This document shows positions 17,238 through 27,853 of a stretch of 63,293 nt of DNA, piece by piece; position 1 is the stretch's first letter; every line of letters begins with the position of its first letter. The position numbers and the translations under genes were made by a program. Below the pieces are notes generated by a model. It did no database searches. It saw only the letters and a program-made list of their open reading frames with translations, and was not told the DNA's origin. Source of the stretch: Acetobacter sp. (GTDB lineage: Bacteria; Pseudomonadota; Alphaproteobacteria; Acetobacterales; Acetobacteraceae); the NCBI GenBank assembly GCA_017474285.1, contig JAFVHT010000013.1, positions 1 to 63,293 of the forward strand, read 5' to 3'.

Positions 17238-19604
17238 TCAAAACTGCTGACCAAACCCAAAACGGAAAAGCTGTGTATAGTCTTCAGGACTACGCATAAT
17301 CGGCTTAGCCACATTAACATTTAAGATACCAAACGGGCTTTTCCAAATAAATCCAACACCAGCACTTACTCTCGGTCTCAAAGTATCACCAGAAACAGGC
17401 GCATATGGAACACTCGCAGGATTGGTATAGCGGTGCTCTACACGAATTCCGGCAAGACTACCAAAATCTGAAAAAACATGTCCATAGACGCCCATTGCCG
17501 TTAAATACGGTATTGGGAAGTTCAACTGAACAGAACCATTATACATAAAACGCCCACCAATAAAATCCTCTTGCGGATGACCCGGCACAGGTATCGTGCG
17601 AGGACCAGCACCACCGTTTAAGAAACCGCGTAAATCGTTACCACCCAAATAGAAGTTATCCATAACATTTCGCTGCCCATTACCCCAGTTCGCGATATCC
17701 CCAACCGCTACACGAAAAGCCAAAGTCCAATAGTGGCTATTTGTCAAATCATCTAACGGAATAAAATACGCCGCTTTAGCTCTGACACGAACAAAACGTT
17801 GATTTCCACCTATACCAGCAAAATTACCTCCTACAGACACATAATATCCCCTATGAGGAAATATACGGGAGTCCCTCGTATCATACATAAAAGTCGTGCT
17901 CAATTGAGAGAGAAGAGATTTTCCCTCTTGCTGAAGTAAATACACCGAAGCACCGTCGTAAAGACCAGACATCCAACGGCGAATAAGGCTATAACTCCAC
18001 GATTGAGACAAGAAACGATTATAAGCATATCCCATACGAAAATCAATACCATAACGACCTTCTACATAGTTCTGATAGGTCATATAATGATTTTGAACAA
18101 AGTATAGATCACTTCCTGCAACCATATTACGCCCTAAAAAGGACGGATCTGTCACAGAAAGATCTGCTTGTCTTTGATACATCGACATCGTGCCAGAAAA
18201 TCCAGCACTAACCCCTGTTCCCAATAAATTGTTTTGTCTGATACCAATATTCCCAATAACGCCTACGTTAGTCGAATATCCACCCCCTGCCGAGAATTGA
18301 CCTGTCGGCTTTTCAACAACCCCTAACGCAACATTGACTTTATCAGAAGCGGAGCCACGCGCATCGCTAATATTGACTTTTTTGAAGAAACCAAGATCTT
18401 TCACACTTTCTTTAGCGTATTTTTTATAAGTTGGCGTATAAGAGTCTCCCTCCGCAAACGGAAGCCTCCGACGAATCACACGATCTTCAGTTACTGTATT
18501 CCCGTTAATGTCAATACGTTCAATATAACGACGCGGTCCTTCACTAACATCAAACAATAAATTAACAATACGTTTTTCAGGATTACGAGCGATAATAGGA
18601 CGTACCTGCGCAAAAGGATGCCCGTTAGACTGCAGCTCCTCTTCCATATCTGTGGCATTATCTTGTACAGCCTTACCATCGTACCATTGATGCGGAAAAA
18701 GCTCTATATATTTCCGTAAAGACTTAGCAGGCACATGATTTAAACTAGAACGAATGTCAATCTTTCCCAAACGATAACGAATACCCTCCTTAAACGTAAA
18801 TGTTACATAAAAGGATTTACGATCTGGAGACAATTCACCCTTTACATTTTTAATCTGAAAATCAACATACCCATTTCTTAAATAATAATGACGCAATAAC
18901 TCAGCATCATATTTAACACGTTCTGGATTATAAAGATCTGACGATGAGAAAAAACGGTACCACGCTGCTTCCTTCGAAGAAATGACGCCCAATAAAGCAG
19001 CTTCGCTATACGCTTTATTCCCTACAAAAGCAATTTTACGAATAACCGTCTTAGGACCCTCATCAATCTTAAAAACCACGTCGACACGATTATGTGCCAA
19101 CTTAACAATCTGAGGTGTCACCACCGCAGAAAAACGACCTTTTTCGGCATAAGCATCTAAAATACGTTGTCGATCATCTCCAACAGTCTCAGCAGAAAAT
19201 ACGGTCCTTGGCTTAAGAAAAAGAACTTTACGAAGATCTTCTTCTTTAAGAGCGTGATCCCCTTCAAAAACAATACGATTAACGATAGGATTTTCCCGTA
19301 ACCTTACAACTAGAACATCCCCTTCACGCCGTAAAGTTACATCCTTAAACAAACCTGTTGCGTACAAAGTTTTAAGAGAACGATCAAGATTATCTTGGTT
19401 AAATGGATCCCCAGGACGCACAACCATGTAAGATAAAACAGTACTTGTTTCAATACGCGTATTTCCAACGACCCGAATACTCTTGATTTTTTCATCAGAC
19501 TGCGTTCGCCCTCCAGTCTGATCAACCAAATCAGGCATTTGCTTATCAGTAACTAGATCTGTATCTGCTTCTGCCATATTCCATGCTGTACCAAAAGACA
19601 ACAT
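17238..19604 (-). CDS. bamA: Outer membrane protein assembly factor BamA (5' end apparently frameshifted)
   Basis: Central beta-barrel of the BAM complex, which folds outer-membrane proteins. Five POTRA domains occupy about residues 35-400 (first strand IKSIRVVGNTRIE), followed by a 16-strand barrel with GVGFIWKSPFGILNVNVAKP and a C-terminal aromatic, FGFGQQF. From the in-frame ATG at 19604 the N-terminus MLSFGTAWNMAEADT lacks a usable signal peptide, impossible for a functional BamA. A perfect signal peptide with its own ribosome site lies immediately upstream in another frame (see 19594-19642). One added base in the A4 run at 19593-19596 joins the two and creates an AEA cleavage site. Neighbours are rseP upstream and ompH downstream. 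Confidence 0.93.
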   Translation of the reverse strand: MLSFGTAWNMAEADTDLVTDKQMPDLVDQTGGRTQSDEKIKSIRVVGNTRIETSTVLSYMVVRPGDPFNQDNLDRSLKTLYATGLFKDVTLRREGDVLVVRLRENPIVNRIVFEGDHALKEEDLRKVLFLKPRTVFSAETVGDDRQRILDAYAEKGRFSAVVTPQIVKLAHNRVDVVFKIDEGPKTVIRKIAFVGNKAYSEAALLGVISSKEAAWYRFFSSSDLYNPERVKYDAELLRHYYLRNGYVDFQIKNVKGELSPDRKSFYVTFTFKEGIRYRLGKIDIRSSLNHVPAKSLRKYIELFPHQWYDGKAVQDNATDMEEELQSNGHPFAQVRPIIARNPEKRIVNLLFDVSEGPRRYIERIDINGNTVTEDRVIRRRLPFAEGDSYTPTYKKYAKESVKDLGFFKKVNISDARGSASDKVNVALGVVEKPTGQFSAGGGYSTNVGVIGNIGIRQNNLLGTGVSAGFSGTMSMYQRQADLSVTDPSFLGRNMVAGSDLYFVQNHYMTYQNYVEGRYGIDFRMGYAYNRFLSQSWSYSLIRRWMSGLYDGASVYLLQQEGKSLLSQLSTTFMYDTRDSRIFPHRGYYVSVGGNFAGIGGNQRFVRVRAKAAYFIPLDDLTNSHYWTLAFRVAVGDIANWGNGQRNVMDNFYLGGNDLRGFLNGGAGPRTIPVPGHPQEDFIGGRFMYNGSVQLNFPIPYLTAMGVYGHVFSDFGSLAGIRVEHRYTNPASVPYAPVSGDTLRPRVSAGVGFIWKSPFGILNVNVAKPIMRSPEDYTQLFRFGFGQQF

Positions 19605-19642
19605 ACGACAGAAGCTAGCAAAACTGACCGATAAAACCTCAA
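19594..19642 (-). other. Out-of-frame BamA signal-peptide segment with TTG start and Shine-Dalgarno
   Basis: On the minus strand GGAG (19649-19652) sits six bases before TTG (19640-19642), which opens MRFYRSVLLASVVCCLL, a classical signal-peptide n- and h-region. This frame closes soon after at a TAG. The mature BamA frame is reached if one T is added to the T4 run (A4 on the plus strand, 19593-19596). Confidence 0.75.
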
Positions 19643-19781
19643 GCTATTCTCCAGTCAACAAGAAACTTGTATCAAGAACACTTTCACACAATTAAAACAC
19701 TCTCGTACATGACCCCCTATAAGGGATATAACGTAAATTTTCTCTTTACTATAAACGGATTACTGTAAATAAAGCAAGTTT

Positions 19782-20900
19782 TCAACTAAACTCATAAAAC
19801 AACCTTTTAAATAAGCCAAAACCTGCTAAATCATTAAGTATAGAAAAAAGAAAAATTCCTACTAAAATAACAAAGCCTGCTTGAAAGGCTATTTCTTGCA
19901 TCCGTTTTGAGATAGGTTTACCTCTTGCTGCTTCCACAGCATAAAAAACTAGACGCCCTCCATCAAGGAGAGGAATAGGAAAAAGGTTAATTAAACCTAA
20001 ATTAACCGACAATATCGCGATCAACAATAGTAAACTCGCAAAACCATATTGTGCTGCTTGTCCTGAAAGCTGCGCAATTTTAAGTGGTCCTCCTAAATCC
20101 CGTGCGGAATGTTTACCCGTCAAAATCGACCACAAACCAAATAAAGTTTGTTTTGTGATATCCCATGTTGACTGCCACCCCGCTATTATAGCCTGCCACA
20201 CTGGTAAAGGAGCAGTAGTCTCTACGGCAAAAACCACACCAAGTTGCCCTTTCTGCCGCGACTTTATTACTTCACCAGAAGTTGATGCTGTTCCAATCGT
20301 AATAGGTAACACAACAACGTGGCCTTCTCGTTTAATAGTCAAAGTTGTATGTACACCTGCTTGCCCAGCTAAATGACTTAACAAATCGCTCACTGTCACA
20401 ATAGGATACTGACCAAGCCGTTGGATAACATCACCTGGTTTCACACCTGCCTGTGCCGCAGCACTTCCTTGTATAACTGACATAACCTTATTACGCACTT
20501 CCGTTTTTCCAACTGTTGAAGCAAGAAGCGCAAAAATAACAAAGGCTAGAATAAAATTAAAAAGAGGCCCTGCAAGAATAACAATAGCACGCGACCCTAC
20601 AGATTTATCGTGAAAGGTACGCCCTGCAATCCAAGAAGCTTTTTGTTCCTCTGTGGCATCCTCTGGATCTTCAAAGCCATGTGGACGGACATACCCCCCT
20701 AAAGGCAACACACAAAGGCGCCATTCTGTCCCCACACGATCATGCCACTTAACAAGTGCAGGTCCAAAACCTATAGAAAATACATCAATATGTACCCCAC
20801 GCCAACGTGCCGCCAAATAATGCCCTAATTCGTGAACCATAACGAGAACACAAAGCACAAATGCAAAAGATACTAATAATCGTAAATAATCGTGTATCAT
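19782..20900 (-). CDS. rseP: RIP zinc metalloprotease RseP (site-2 protease)
   Basis: Intramembrane protease that cleaves anti-sigma factors and remnant signal peptides. The active-site HELGH is in the first helix (near residue 25), a PDZ domain lies around residues 115-190 (GSAAAQAGVKPGDVIQRLG), and the second metal site is NLFPIPLLDGGRL. The ATG at 20900 gives MIHDYLRLLVSF, matching relatives. A TTG at 20918 with AGGA just upstream is an alternative. The HELGH, PDZ and LDG order is intact. It lies between dxr and bamA. Confidence 0.94.
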   Translation of the reverse strand: MIHDYLRLLVSFAFVLCVLVMVHELGHYLAARWRGVHIDVFSIGFGPALVKWHDRVGTEWRLCVLPLGGYVRPHGFEDPEDATEEQKASWIAGRTFHDKSVGSRAIVILAGPLFNFILAFVIFALLASTVGKTEVRNKVMSVIQGSAAAQAGVKPGDVIQRLGQYPIVTVSDLLSHLAGQAGVHTTLTIKREGHVVVLPITIGTASTSGEVIKSRQKGQLGVVFAVETTAPLPVWQAIIAGWQSTWDITKQTLFGLWSILTGKHSARDLGGPLKIAQLSGQAAQYGFASLLLLIAILSVNLGLINLFPIPLLDGGRLVFYAVEAARGKPISKRMQEIAFQAGFVILVGIFLFSILNDLAGFGLFKRLFYEFS

Positions 20901-20929
20901 TGTAGTTGGCACTATCAAAATTCCTACTT

Positions 20930-22087
20930 TTACATATTAAAAGTAGGAATTTTCTCTAACGCAACACGTCGCGCTTGTGTATCCCAATGGAGTACAGCCT
21001 CCAACGTATTAGCAGAAGGCGTCCCCAAAACGTTCATAACCTCTTCTACAAGTTGTGCAATCTCTAGAAAACCTATTTGTTCCTTAAGAAAAGCATCCAC
21101 AGCAATTTCATTAGCAGCAGACAAAATGGCAGGAGCAGCGCCTCCTTCACATAATGCTTGCCGCGCCAAACGTAGTGCCGGAAATCGAAACATATCTGGA
21201 ACACTAAACTCTAACTTTCCTAATGCTGCCAAATCTAAATGCGACGATGTAGTCACCATTCTATTTGGCCAAGCAAGAGCATGCGCAATAGGAATACGCA
21301 TATCCGCTGACCCCATCTGTGCCAGAAGACTACCATCAGAATATTGCACAAGACCATGTATAATTGATTGCGGATGTACAAGAACGTCAATTCTCTCTTC
21401 CGTTAAAGAAAAAAGACGCGCAGCCTCTATAATTTCCAACCCCTTATTAAACATAGTCGCTGAATCAATACTAATTTTACTTCCCATGCTCCATGTTGGA
21501 TGTTTCAAAGCCTGCGCTGGTGTTGCAGAACGCATTTCCTCTAACGTGGCGTTACGAAATGGACCACCAGAAGCTGTTAAAATAATCTTAACAATATCTT
21601 CTACCCGTTGCCCCTGCATGGCTTGAAAAATAGCATTATGTTCTGAGTCAACGGGCAAGAGTGTACTTCCTCCCTCTTGTACGGCACGTAACATCACATC
21701 ACCCGCACAAACAAGAGCCTCTTTATTAGCTAAAGCAATACTGCCTCCATTACACACCGCAGCAAGAATAGGTTCTAAGCCAGCTGTTCCTGTAATAGCA
21801 GCCATTGTCCAGTCTGCAGGTAAAGCAGCTGCTTCCAGAACAGCTTGGCGCCCTCCTGCCACTTGGACCCCGCTTCCTGCTAAAAGATCTTGCAATTCCT
21901 CCACAGCTTTTTCATCAGCGAGTACGGCAAGTTCTGCATTGAGACTACGTGCCTGTTCTGCTAAACGTACAGCATTAGTACCTCCCACCAACGCACGTAC
22001 GCGGTACTGATCCCTCGCCTGCTCAAGAAGATCCACTGTTGAGCAACCAATACTCCCTGTACTTCCTAGAACGGTCACTGTTCTCAT
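20930..22087 (-). CDS. dxr: 1-deoxy-D-xylulose 5-phosphate reductoisomerase
   Basis: First committed step of the MEP isoprenoid route: DXP to MEP with NADPH. The N-terminal nucleotide site is GSTGSIGCSTVDLL, the substrate/metal region is LPVDSEHNAIFQAM, and MGSKISIDSATMFNKGLE is the family hallmark. 385 residues. It feeds UppS two genes upstream with prenyl units. Confidence 0.95.
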   Translation of the reverse strand: MRTVTVLGSTGSIGCSTVDLLEQARDQYRVRALVGGTNAVRLAEQARSLNAELAVLADEKAVEELQDLLAGSGVQVAGGRQAVLEAAALPADWTMAAITGTAGLEPILAAVCNGGSIALANKEALVCAGDVMLRAVQEGGSTLLPVDSEHNAIFQAMQGQRVEDIVKIILTASGGPFRNATLEEMRSATPAQALKHPTWSMGSKISIDSATMFNKGLEIIEAARLFSLTEERIDVLVHPQSIIHGLVQYSDGSLLAQMGSADMRIPIAHALAWPNRMVTTSSHLDLAALGKLEFSVPDMFRFPALRLARQALCEGGAAPAILSAANEIAVDAFLKEQIGFLEIAQLVEEVMNVLGTPSANTLEAVLHWDTQARRVALEKIPTFNM

Positions 22088-22153
22088 TGTTTTCTCATTT
22101 CTCTATACATTTAAAACAAAAAACACAAACATTACTAAATCACGCCTAAAACA

Positions 22154-22987
22154 CTAACTCGGTAATACTCTCACCAAAGATGAAGCCATATCACTCAAGG
22201 TAACTCCCCAAAAAGCACCCCCATTTACAGCACAAATAGAAATAAACGCCGCCACAGGAGCTACCATTACAAGGCCATCAAAACGATCAAGCAAACCACC
22301 ATGACCGGGAAGCAATTTACCAGAATCCTTAACACCAAGAGAACGCTTCATTGCGCTTTCTGCCAGATCTCCTAATTGAGCAACAACCCCCAACACCATC
22401 GCCCATACAACCGCCCCAACAAACATACCAGAACCAGACAAAACCGCAACAAAAAGACCTGCCAATAAAGCACCAACAAGACCACCAAAAGCACCAGAAC
22501 ATGTTTTCCCTGGAGAAATACGCGGAGCAAGTTTTGGTCCGCCTATCAAACGCCCCACAGCATAGGCTGTACCATCAGACGCTACAACAACAGCTATAAC
22601 AAAAACAACTGACCAAACACCAACTAAATATAACCATAAAAGGGCTGTACCTGCTGCTACAATTAGACACATAATTGCCCATAAAGCAGGAGCAAAAACA
22701 AATGCCCCAAAACAAAAAGCAGGAAAATAAGCCCAGTACCCACTCGCTGCAGAAAGACCTGCACAAATAGCCCAGAAACAGTACAACACACCTTGCCACG
22801 ATTTAAGAGAGACACCAAACAAAGTAGCTGCTTCAGCTGCCATTCCCCCCATAATGACCAACACAAGCGCTTTGTAAAATACCCCTCCTATAGCAATACA
22901 GGCCGCTGCCACACTTCCCAATACAAAGGCAGAAATAAGCCTCTTGCGCAGATCACCCCATACAGACTGCTTAATAATATCGCTCAT
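22154..22987 (-). CDS. cdsA: Phosphatidate cytidylyltransferase
   Basis: Makes CDP-diacylglycerol for phospholipids. 277 residues with about eight membrane helices and the C-terminal signature KRSLGVKDSGKLLPGHGGLLDRFDGL. The ATG overlaps the uppS stop by four bases, so the two genes are coupled. Confidence 0.94.
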   Translation of the reverse strand: MSDIIKQSVWGDLRKRLISAFVLGSVAAACIAIGGVFYKALVLVIMGGMAAEAATLFGVSLKSWQGVLYCFWAICAGLSAASGYWAYFPAFCFGAFVFAPALWAIMCLIVAAGTALLWLYLVGVWSVVFVIAVVVASDGTAYAVGRLIGGPKLAPRISPGKTCSGAFGGLVGALLAGLFVAVLSGSGMFVGAVVWAMVLGVVAQLGDLAESAMKRSLGVKDSGKLLPGHGGLLDRFDGLVMVAPVAAFISICAVNGGAFWGVTLSDMASSLVRVLPS

Positions 22988-23730
22988 ACTGAAGCCACAG
23001 GCCTTACACCAAAACGCCGTTCTCGCTGAGCATAGAGATCTAACACAATTGAAAAATGTTTTTCATTAAAATCTGGCCAAAAAACGTCTAAAAAAACTAG
23101 TTCTGCATAAGCACTCTGCCAAAGCAAGAAATTAGAAAGCCTATATTCCCCCCCAGTACGCACAATCACATCAGGATCCGGCACACCCGCTGTCCAGAGA
23201 TGAGCAGCAAAATCACTTTCTGTCATTTGATCAGGATTTATCATCCCATTTTGACTAGCACACGCCAAACGGCGTGCAGCCTGCACAATGTCACCACGTC
23301 CCCCATAAGACAACGCTAAAAGAAGCACGATACGATTATTTTGCGCTGTCAGATCCTCAACTTCTGTTAAATTCTTTCTTAAATCTCCATCAAAACGCGT
23401 TAACTCCCCTATAAAACGTACCTGCACACCCGCGTTATGCAATTCTTGCACCTTATTTTTTAGGTAATAACGCAATAATTCTGTTAGCTCTGCCACCTCT
23501 TGTGGATTTCTTAACCAATTTTCAGAGGAAAACGCATACAATGTTAAGTAAGCCACACCATGCTGTGTTGCAGCACTCAAACATCGCGCGATGGCATCTA
23601 TCCCTGCTCGGTGTCCTGCTAAACGCGGTAATCCATGCGTACCTGCCCACCGTCCATTGCCATCCATAATAATGGCAACATGTTTTGGAAGCATACCTTT
23701 TTTCACAAGAGGATCAGCAACTTGTTTCAA
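22984..23730 (-). CDS. uppS: Isoprenyl transferase (undecaprenyl diphosphate synthase)
   Basis: Builds the C55 lipid carrier for peptidoglycan and LPS. The catalytic Asp is in AIIMDGNGRWA (Asp23), and TLYAFSSENW and the C-terminal PDVIVRTGGEYRLSNFLLWQ motifs are present. 248 residues. It overlaps frr upstream and cdsA downstream by four bases each. Confidence 0.95.
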   Translation of the reverse strand: MKQVADPLVKKGMLPKHVAIIMDGNGRWAGTHGLPRLAGHRAGIDAIARCLSAATQHGVAYLTLYAFSSENWLRNPQEVAELTELLRYYLKNKVQELHNAGVQVRFIGELTRFDGDLRKNLTEVEDLTAQNNRIVLLLALSYGGRGDIVQAARRLACASQNGMINPDQMTESDFAAHLWTAGVPDPDVIVRTGGEYRLSNFLLWQSAYAELVFLDVFWPDFNEKHFSIVLDLYAQRERRFGVRPVASV

Positions 23731-24305
23731 ACCTGTTTGATATCCTTATCTTTTTCAGCAAGCATATCATCGATCTTCTTAATATATCCATCAGTGAGTT
23801 TTTGAATAGCTTCCGACCAGCCTCTTACATCGTCCTGACTAATCTCACCCTTTTTCTCAAATCCTTTTGACTTATCCATACCATCACGCCTTACACCACG
23901 CACAGCCACTTTAGCCGATTCAGCATAACGTGCTGCCGCTTTAGCTAGTTCATTACGGCGTTCTTCTGTCAACTGTGGAATAGGCACACGAATGCTCTGC
24001 CCTTCAGAAGAAGGATTTAAGCCCAATCCTGCATCACGAATCGCATGTTCCACCACACACACAAGAGCACGGTCCCACACTTGTACAGTAATCATCCGCG
24101 ATTCAGGAACCGCAACAGAAGCCACTTGTGTCAGAGGAACCTTTCCACCATAAGCCTCCACACGTACTGTTTCCAACAACGCAGGACTAGCACGACCAGA
24201 ACGTAAACCTGAAAACTCCCGACGTAAATTACTTAACGCCCCTTCCATACGATGTTTTAAATCATCTAATAATTCATTCAAATTAGACACGATAGCCCTT
24301 CCCAC
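23727..24305 (-). CDS. frr: Ribosome recycling factor
   Basis: With EF-G, splits the ribosome after termination. 192 residues, a few more than the usual 185; it includes LRSGRASPALLETVRVEAYG and LTEERRNELAKAA, the family core. It sits directly downstream of pyrH, as in most bacteria. Confidence 0.95.
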   Translation of the reverse strand: MGRAIVSNLNELLDDLKHRMEGALSNLRREFSGLRSGRASPALLETVRVEAYGGKVPLTQVASVAVPESRMITVQVWDRALVCVVEHAIRDAGLGLNPSSEGQSIRVPIPQLTEERRNELAKAAARYAESAKVAVRGVRRDGMDKSKGFEKKGEISQDDVRGWSEAIQKLTDGYIKKIDDMLAEKDKDIKQV

Positions 24306-24380
24306 CTGTTAGACAGAGACAAAACCTTACTTGTTTTCGTTTAAAGCTAAAAAAAAACACTCCAAATACCCGTCAAGACC

Positions 24381-25121
24381 TTATGAAGTCACCTCAACAA
24401 TGCGTGTATAACGACCTTCCCCACGCATAACACGCCTAAAAGAGCCTTTTTCACCAATATTAAAAACAACAACTGGTAACCTATTTTCACGCGCAAGGCT
24501 AATAGCTGCCGCATCCATAACATTCAACCCTTTAGTCAAAACATCTGTATATGTTAACGTATCATAACGCGTTGCTGACTTATCCTTTCGAGGGTCAGCC
24601 GAGTAAACACCATCAACCTGTGTCCCTTTAAGAAGGATGTCACAATCCATTTCTACCGCTCTTAATGCAGCAGCAGTATCTGTCGTAAAAAACGGATTCC
24701 CTGTTCCAGCAGCAAAAATAACAACTCTCCCTTTTTCCATATGACGCACAGCACGCCGCCGAATATAAGGCTCTGCTATAGACGACATCGGAATTGCTGA
24801 CATAACACGTGTAGGGATATTTTGCCTTTCAAGAGCATTTTGAAGCAATAACGCATTAATCACTGTTGCGATCATGCCCGCATAATCCCCTTGGGTACGA
24901 TCCATACCTTTAGCTGCGGCAGCTAATCCGCGGAAAATATTCCCACCACCCACAACAAGACAAATTTGGTTTCCCTCGTGCGTGACTTCACAAATGTCGC
25001 CGGCAATACGCTCAATTGTTTGTTGATCAACCCCGAAACTCCCCTCCCCCATCAAAGCCTCTCCAGACACTTTAAGGAGTATACGTTTACAAATAGGTAT
25101 TTCACTCACAGAAACAGGCAT
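24381..25121 (-). CDS. pyrH: Uridylate kinase
   Basis: Phosphorylates UMP to UDP. Amino-acid-kinase fold: [16 protein letters not shown] near the start, [19 protein letters not shown], and [16 protein letters not shown] for ATP/UMP binding. 246 residues. rpsB-tsf, which usually precede pyrH, are not in the 400 bases upstream; fusA lies there instead. Confidence 0.95.
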   Translation of the reverse strand: MPVSVSEIPICKRILLKVSGEALMGEGSFGVDQQTIERIAGDICEVTHEGNQICLVVGGGNIFRGLAAAAKGMDRTQGDYAGMIATVINALLLQNALERQNIPTRVMSAIPMSSIAEPYIRRRAVRHMEKGRVVIFAAGTGNPFFTTDTAAALRAVEMDCDILLKGTQVDGVYSADPRKDKSATRYDTLTYTDVLTKGLNVMDAAAISLARENRLPVVVFNIGEKGSFRRVMRGEGRYTRIVEVTS

Positions 25122-25522
25122 AAATCTTCAACCACTCTTAAATATTCGTTCTGATCATTCAACAAAACAACACAGAACTTCAAAAAAACACCCTTTTAAT
25201 AGTAGACAACAAAAAACTAAATTACAATAGCGCAAGCACAAAGCCCTAACGTATCTTTTCCCTTTTCTGCGACAACGTACTTAATGCCATTTTAACGCTT
25301 TTTTTGAGAATTTCTTTTTTTTTCTCCCCCTCGCTTCTCCGGCGTTTCTCTAATATTTTTTCTTTGCTTTAAGAAAAACTCTTTTTAATTAAGGCACAAC
25401 ACGCCTCACATTTTGGCTTGCTTTTTTTACTCTTTGCTTTTTTTCTTATGCCCTTATTATTCTCTCAATAAAAAAGGCTGTTCTCAAAAGAACAGCCTTT
25501 TTTGATATTGATACATGCTCAA
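25122..25522. other. Gene-free stretch between fusA and pyrH
   Basis: AT-rich with T-tracts at 25310-25450; no ORF of note. It must hold the pyrH operon promoter, but I see no convincing box pair. It ends with the fusA terminator. Confidence 0.5.
25470..25503 (-). terminator. Rho-independent terminator of fusA
   Basis: AAGGCTGTTCT (25474-25484) and AGAACAGCCTT (25489-25499) form an 11-bp stem with a 4-base loop. It is flanked by A- and T-runs on both sides, so it can work in either direction. It lies about 20 bases past the fusA stop on the minus strand. Confidence 0.85.
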
Positions 25523-27610
25523 TTAGCGCGCGCGCGCCATAATTTCCTCCGCGACATTGCGAGGCACGGGGTCATAATGGTGGAACTGCATGGTAAAGGA
25601 TGCACGCCCTTTTGTCATAGAACGCAAATGCGAAATATAACCGAACATCTCTTTTAACGGCACAAACGCCCGCACCATAACTGTAGACCCTGCAGTTTCC
25701 TGATTTTGAATAATGCCGCGACGACGGTTAAGATCGCCGACAACATCACCGACATGATCATTCGGTGTGGTAATTTCCACATCCATAATCGGTTCCAAAA
25801 TAACAGGAGACGCTTTTTTCATACCCTCGCGGAAACAGGCTTTAGCAGCAATTTCAAACGCCAACGCTGACGAGTCAACATCGTGATACTTCCCGTCAAG
25901 CAATGTAAATTTGAAATCCACTGTTGGGAAACCCGCTAACACACCTGTAGAGGCTTGAACGCGAATCCCTTTTTCCACAGCGGGGATATATTCACGCGGA
26001 ACAGAACCACCAACAATTTGATCCTCAAAGAGAATACCCTCGTTTCTCTCAACAGGTTCAAATTTAATTTTAACTTCAGCAAATTGCCCGGCACCGCCCG
26101 ATTGTTTTTTATGGGTATAGGTTTCAGTGTGCGCTTGTAAAATGGTTTCACGATACGCCACTTGAGGCGCGCCAACATTGGCATCAACTCCATATTCCCG
26201 ACGGAGACGATCAACAATAATATCAAGATGTAATTCTCCCATCCCTGAAAGAATTGTCTGCCCTGTTTCTTGATCGGTTTTAAGATGAAGAGAAGGATCT
26301 TCCCCTGCGAGTTTTTGAAGCGCAAGAGTCATTTTCTCAACAGCATCTTTGGTTTTCGGCTCAACAGAAATATCAATCACCGGAATGGGGAACGACATAC
26401 GTTCTAACACAACAGGATCAGCAGCATCTGCCAAAGTGTCCCCCGTTTGGGTATCTTTTAAGCCCACAAAAGCCGCAATATCGCCCGCGTGTACTTCGGT
26501 TAGTTCTTCACGTTTATCGGCATGCATTTGATAAATACGACCAATACGCTCTTTATGCCCTTTGGTTGTATTCAAAACGGTATCCCCTGTTTTAAGAACA
26601 CCGCGATACACACGCACAAAGGTCAGCGTGCCGTATTTATCGTTAATAATTTTAAACGCTAAACCCGCAAATTTCCCATCGAGATCAACGGGAATAATGG
26701 GTTGATTATTTTCGTCAGCTTCTTCCCCTTCAGGTGGTGCACAACGAATCCCTTCCACATCGTCAGGAGCGGGCAAATAATCAATAATCGCATCAAGAAG
26801 CGGTTGTACCCCTTTGTTCTTAAACGCTGTACCACACAAAACAGGACGGAAATCACCCTTAATAGTGCCTTTTTTAATACACCGTTTGAGGGTTTCAACA
26901 GAAACTTCACCTTTTTCAAAATATTCTTCCATCGCGGATTCATCGACCGCTAAAGCAGTGTCTAACAGATTTTGACGAGCCTCTTCGGCTTTTTCTTTGA
27001 GTTCAGCAGGAATTTCTTCATCGTGGAATTTAGCCCCAAGCTCTCCACCTTCCCAAATGACGGCTTTCATTTCCACCAAATCAACAACGCCGAGAAATTG
27101 ATCTTCTACACCGATAGGTAATTGTAACGGAATCGCGATAATGTCGAGTTTTTCTTTTAACGTGTCAAAAGCCCGATAAAAATCCGCTCCTGTACGATCA
27201 AGTTTGTTAATAAAAATAATACGTGGCACGTTATAACGATCAGCCAAACGCCAATTCGTTTCGGATTGCGGTTGAACACCAGCAACCCCCTCAATAATAA
27301 AAACGGCCCCGTCAAGAACACGGAGCGAACGGTTGACTTCAATATTAAAATCAATATGTCCGGGTGTATCAATAATGTTAATACGGTGTTCTTTCCAATC
27401 ACAGGTCACAGCCGCCGAGGTAATGGTAATGCCCCGTTCGCGCTCTTGTGCCATATAATCCGTGGTTGTGTTGCCTTCATGCACCTCACCAATTTTGTGA
27501 GAAACACCCGTGTAATACAAAATACGTTCGGTGGTGGTTGTTTTACCAGCGTCAATATGCGCAGTAATACCAATATTACGAATTTTGGAAAGATCAGACT
27601 GTGTGGACAC
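25523..27610 (-). CDS. fusA: Translation elongation factor G
   Basis: GTPase that moves tRNA and mRNA through the ribosome and, with Frr, recycles ribosomes. 695 residues: G1 AHIDAGKT near residue 17, [17 protein letters not shown], then domains II-V ([23 protein letters not shown]). Here it is a single gene with its own terminator, not inside a rpsL-rpsG-fusA-tuf operon, at least within the window. Its plus-strand complement shows fewer stops than neighbouring genes, a codon-use effect of a highly expressed gene. Confidence 0.96.
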   Translation of the reverse strand: MSTQSDLSKIRNIGITAHIDAGKTTTTERILYYTGVSHKIGEVHEGNTTTDYMAQERERGITITSAAVTCDWKEHRINIIDTPGHIDFNIEVNRSLRVLDGAVFIIEGVAGVQPQSETNWRLADRYNVPRIIFINKLDRTGADFYRAFDTLKEKLDIIAIPLQLPIGVEDQFLGVVDLVEMKAVIWEGGELGAKFHDEEIPAELKEKAEEARQNLLDTALAVDESAMEEYFEKGEVSVETLKRCIKKGTIKGDFRPVLCGTAFKNKGVQPLLDAIIDYLPAPDDVEGIRCAPPEGEEADENNQPIIPVDLDGKFAGLAFKIINDKYGTLTFVRVYRGVLKTGDTVLNTTKGHKERIGRIYQMHADKREELTEVHAGDIAAFVGLKDTQTGDTLADAADPVVLERMSFPIPVIDISVEPKTKDAVEKMTLALQKLAGEDPSLHLKTDQETGQTILSGMGELHLDIIVDRLRREYGVDANVGAPQVAYRETILQAHTETYTHKKQSGGAGQFAEVKIKFEPVERNEGILFEDQIVGGSVPREYIPAVEKGIRVQASTGVLAGFPTVDFKFTLLDGKYHDVDSSALAFEIAAKACFREGMKKASPVILEPIMDVEITTPNDHVGDVVGDLNRRRGIIQNQETAGSTVMVRAFVPLKEMFGYISHLRSMTKGRASFTMQFHHYDPVPRNVAEEIMARAR

Positions 27611-27632
27611 TAAAACCTCCAGAAAATACTTC

Positions 27633-27658
27633 AGGCATGAGGGGCGCCCACCATGCCT
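27633..27658 (-). promoter_or_regulatory. Hairpin in the fusA leader
   Basis: AGGCATG (27633-27639) pairs with CATGCCT (27652-27658) around a GC-rich loop that includes GGGCGCCC. It lies about 15 bases upstream of the CTGGAGG ribosome site of fusA. No T-run follows, so it is more likely a leader structure than a terminator. Confidence 0.4.
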
Positions 27659-27853
27659 ATACCCTTAAAACACCGTAAATTCTTCCATGAATCGTCTCAT
27701 CTATAACCGATTCAGAAAAACAACGGTTTGTTACAGACAACCCTATAACAGGCTAGAATAACACATCAGACATGTTTAAGGCATAAAAACAAAAATTAGC
27801 TGAATAACCTTACACCCTTTTTTTTGGGATCGCTATTAAGTTTTTCTTAAACC

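Noticed and set aside
25936..27613. Several long frames on both strands within fusA
   Set aside because: Fully inside EF-G; biased codon use in highly expressed genes leaves other frames open by chance.
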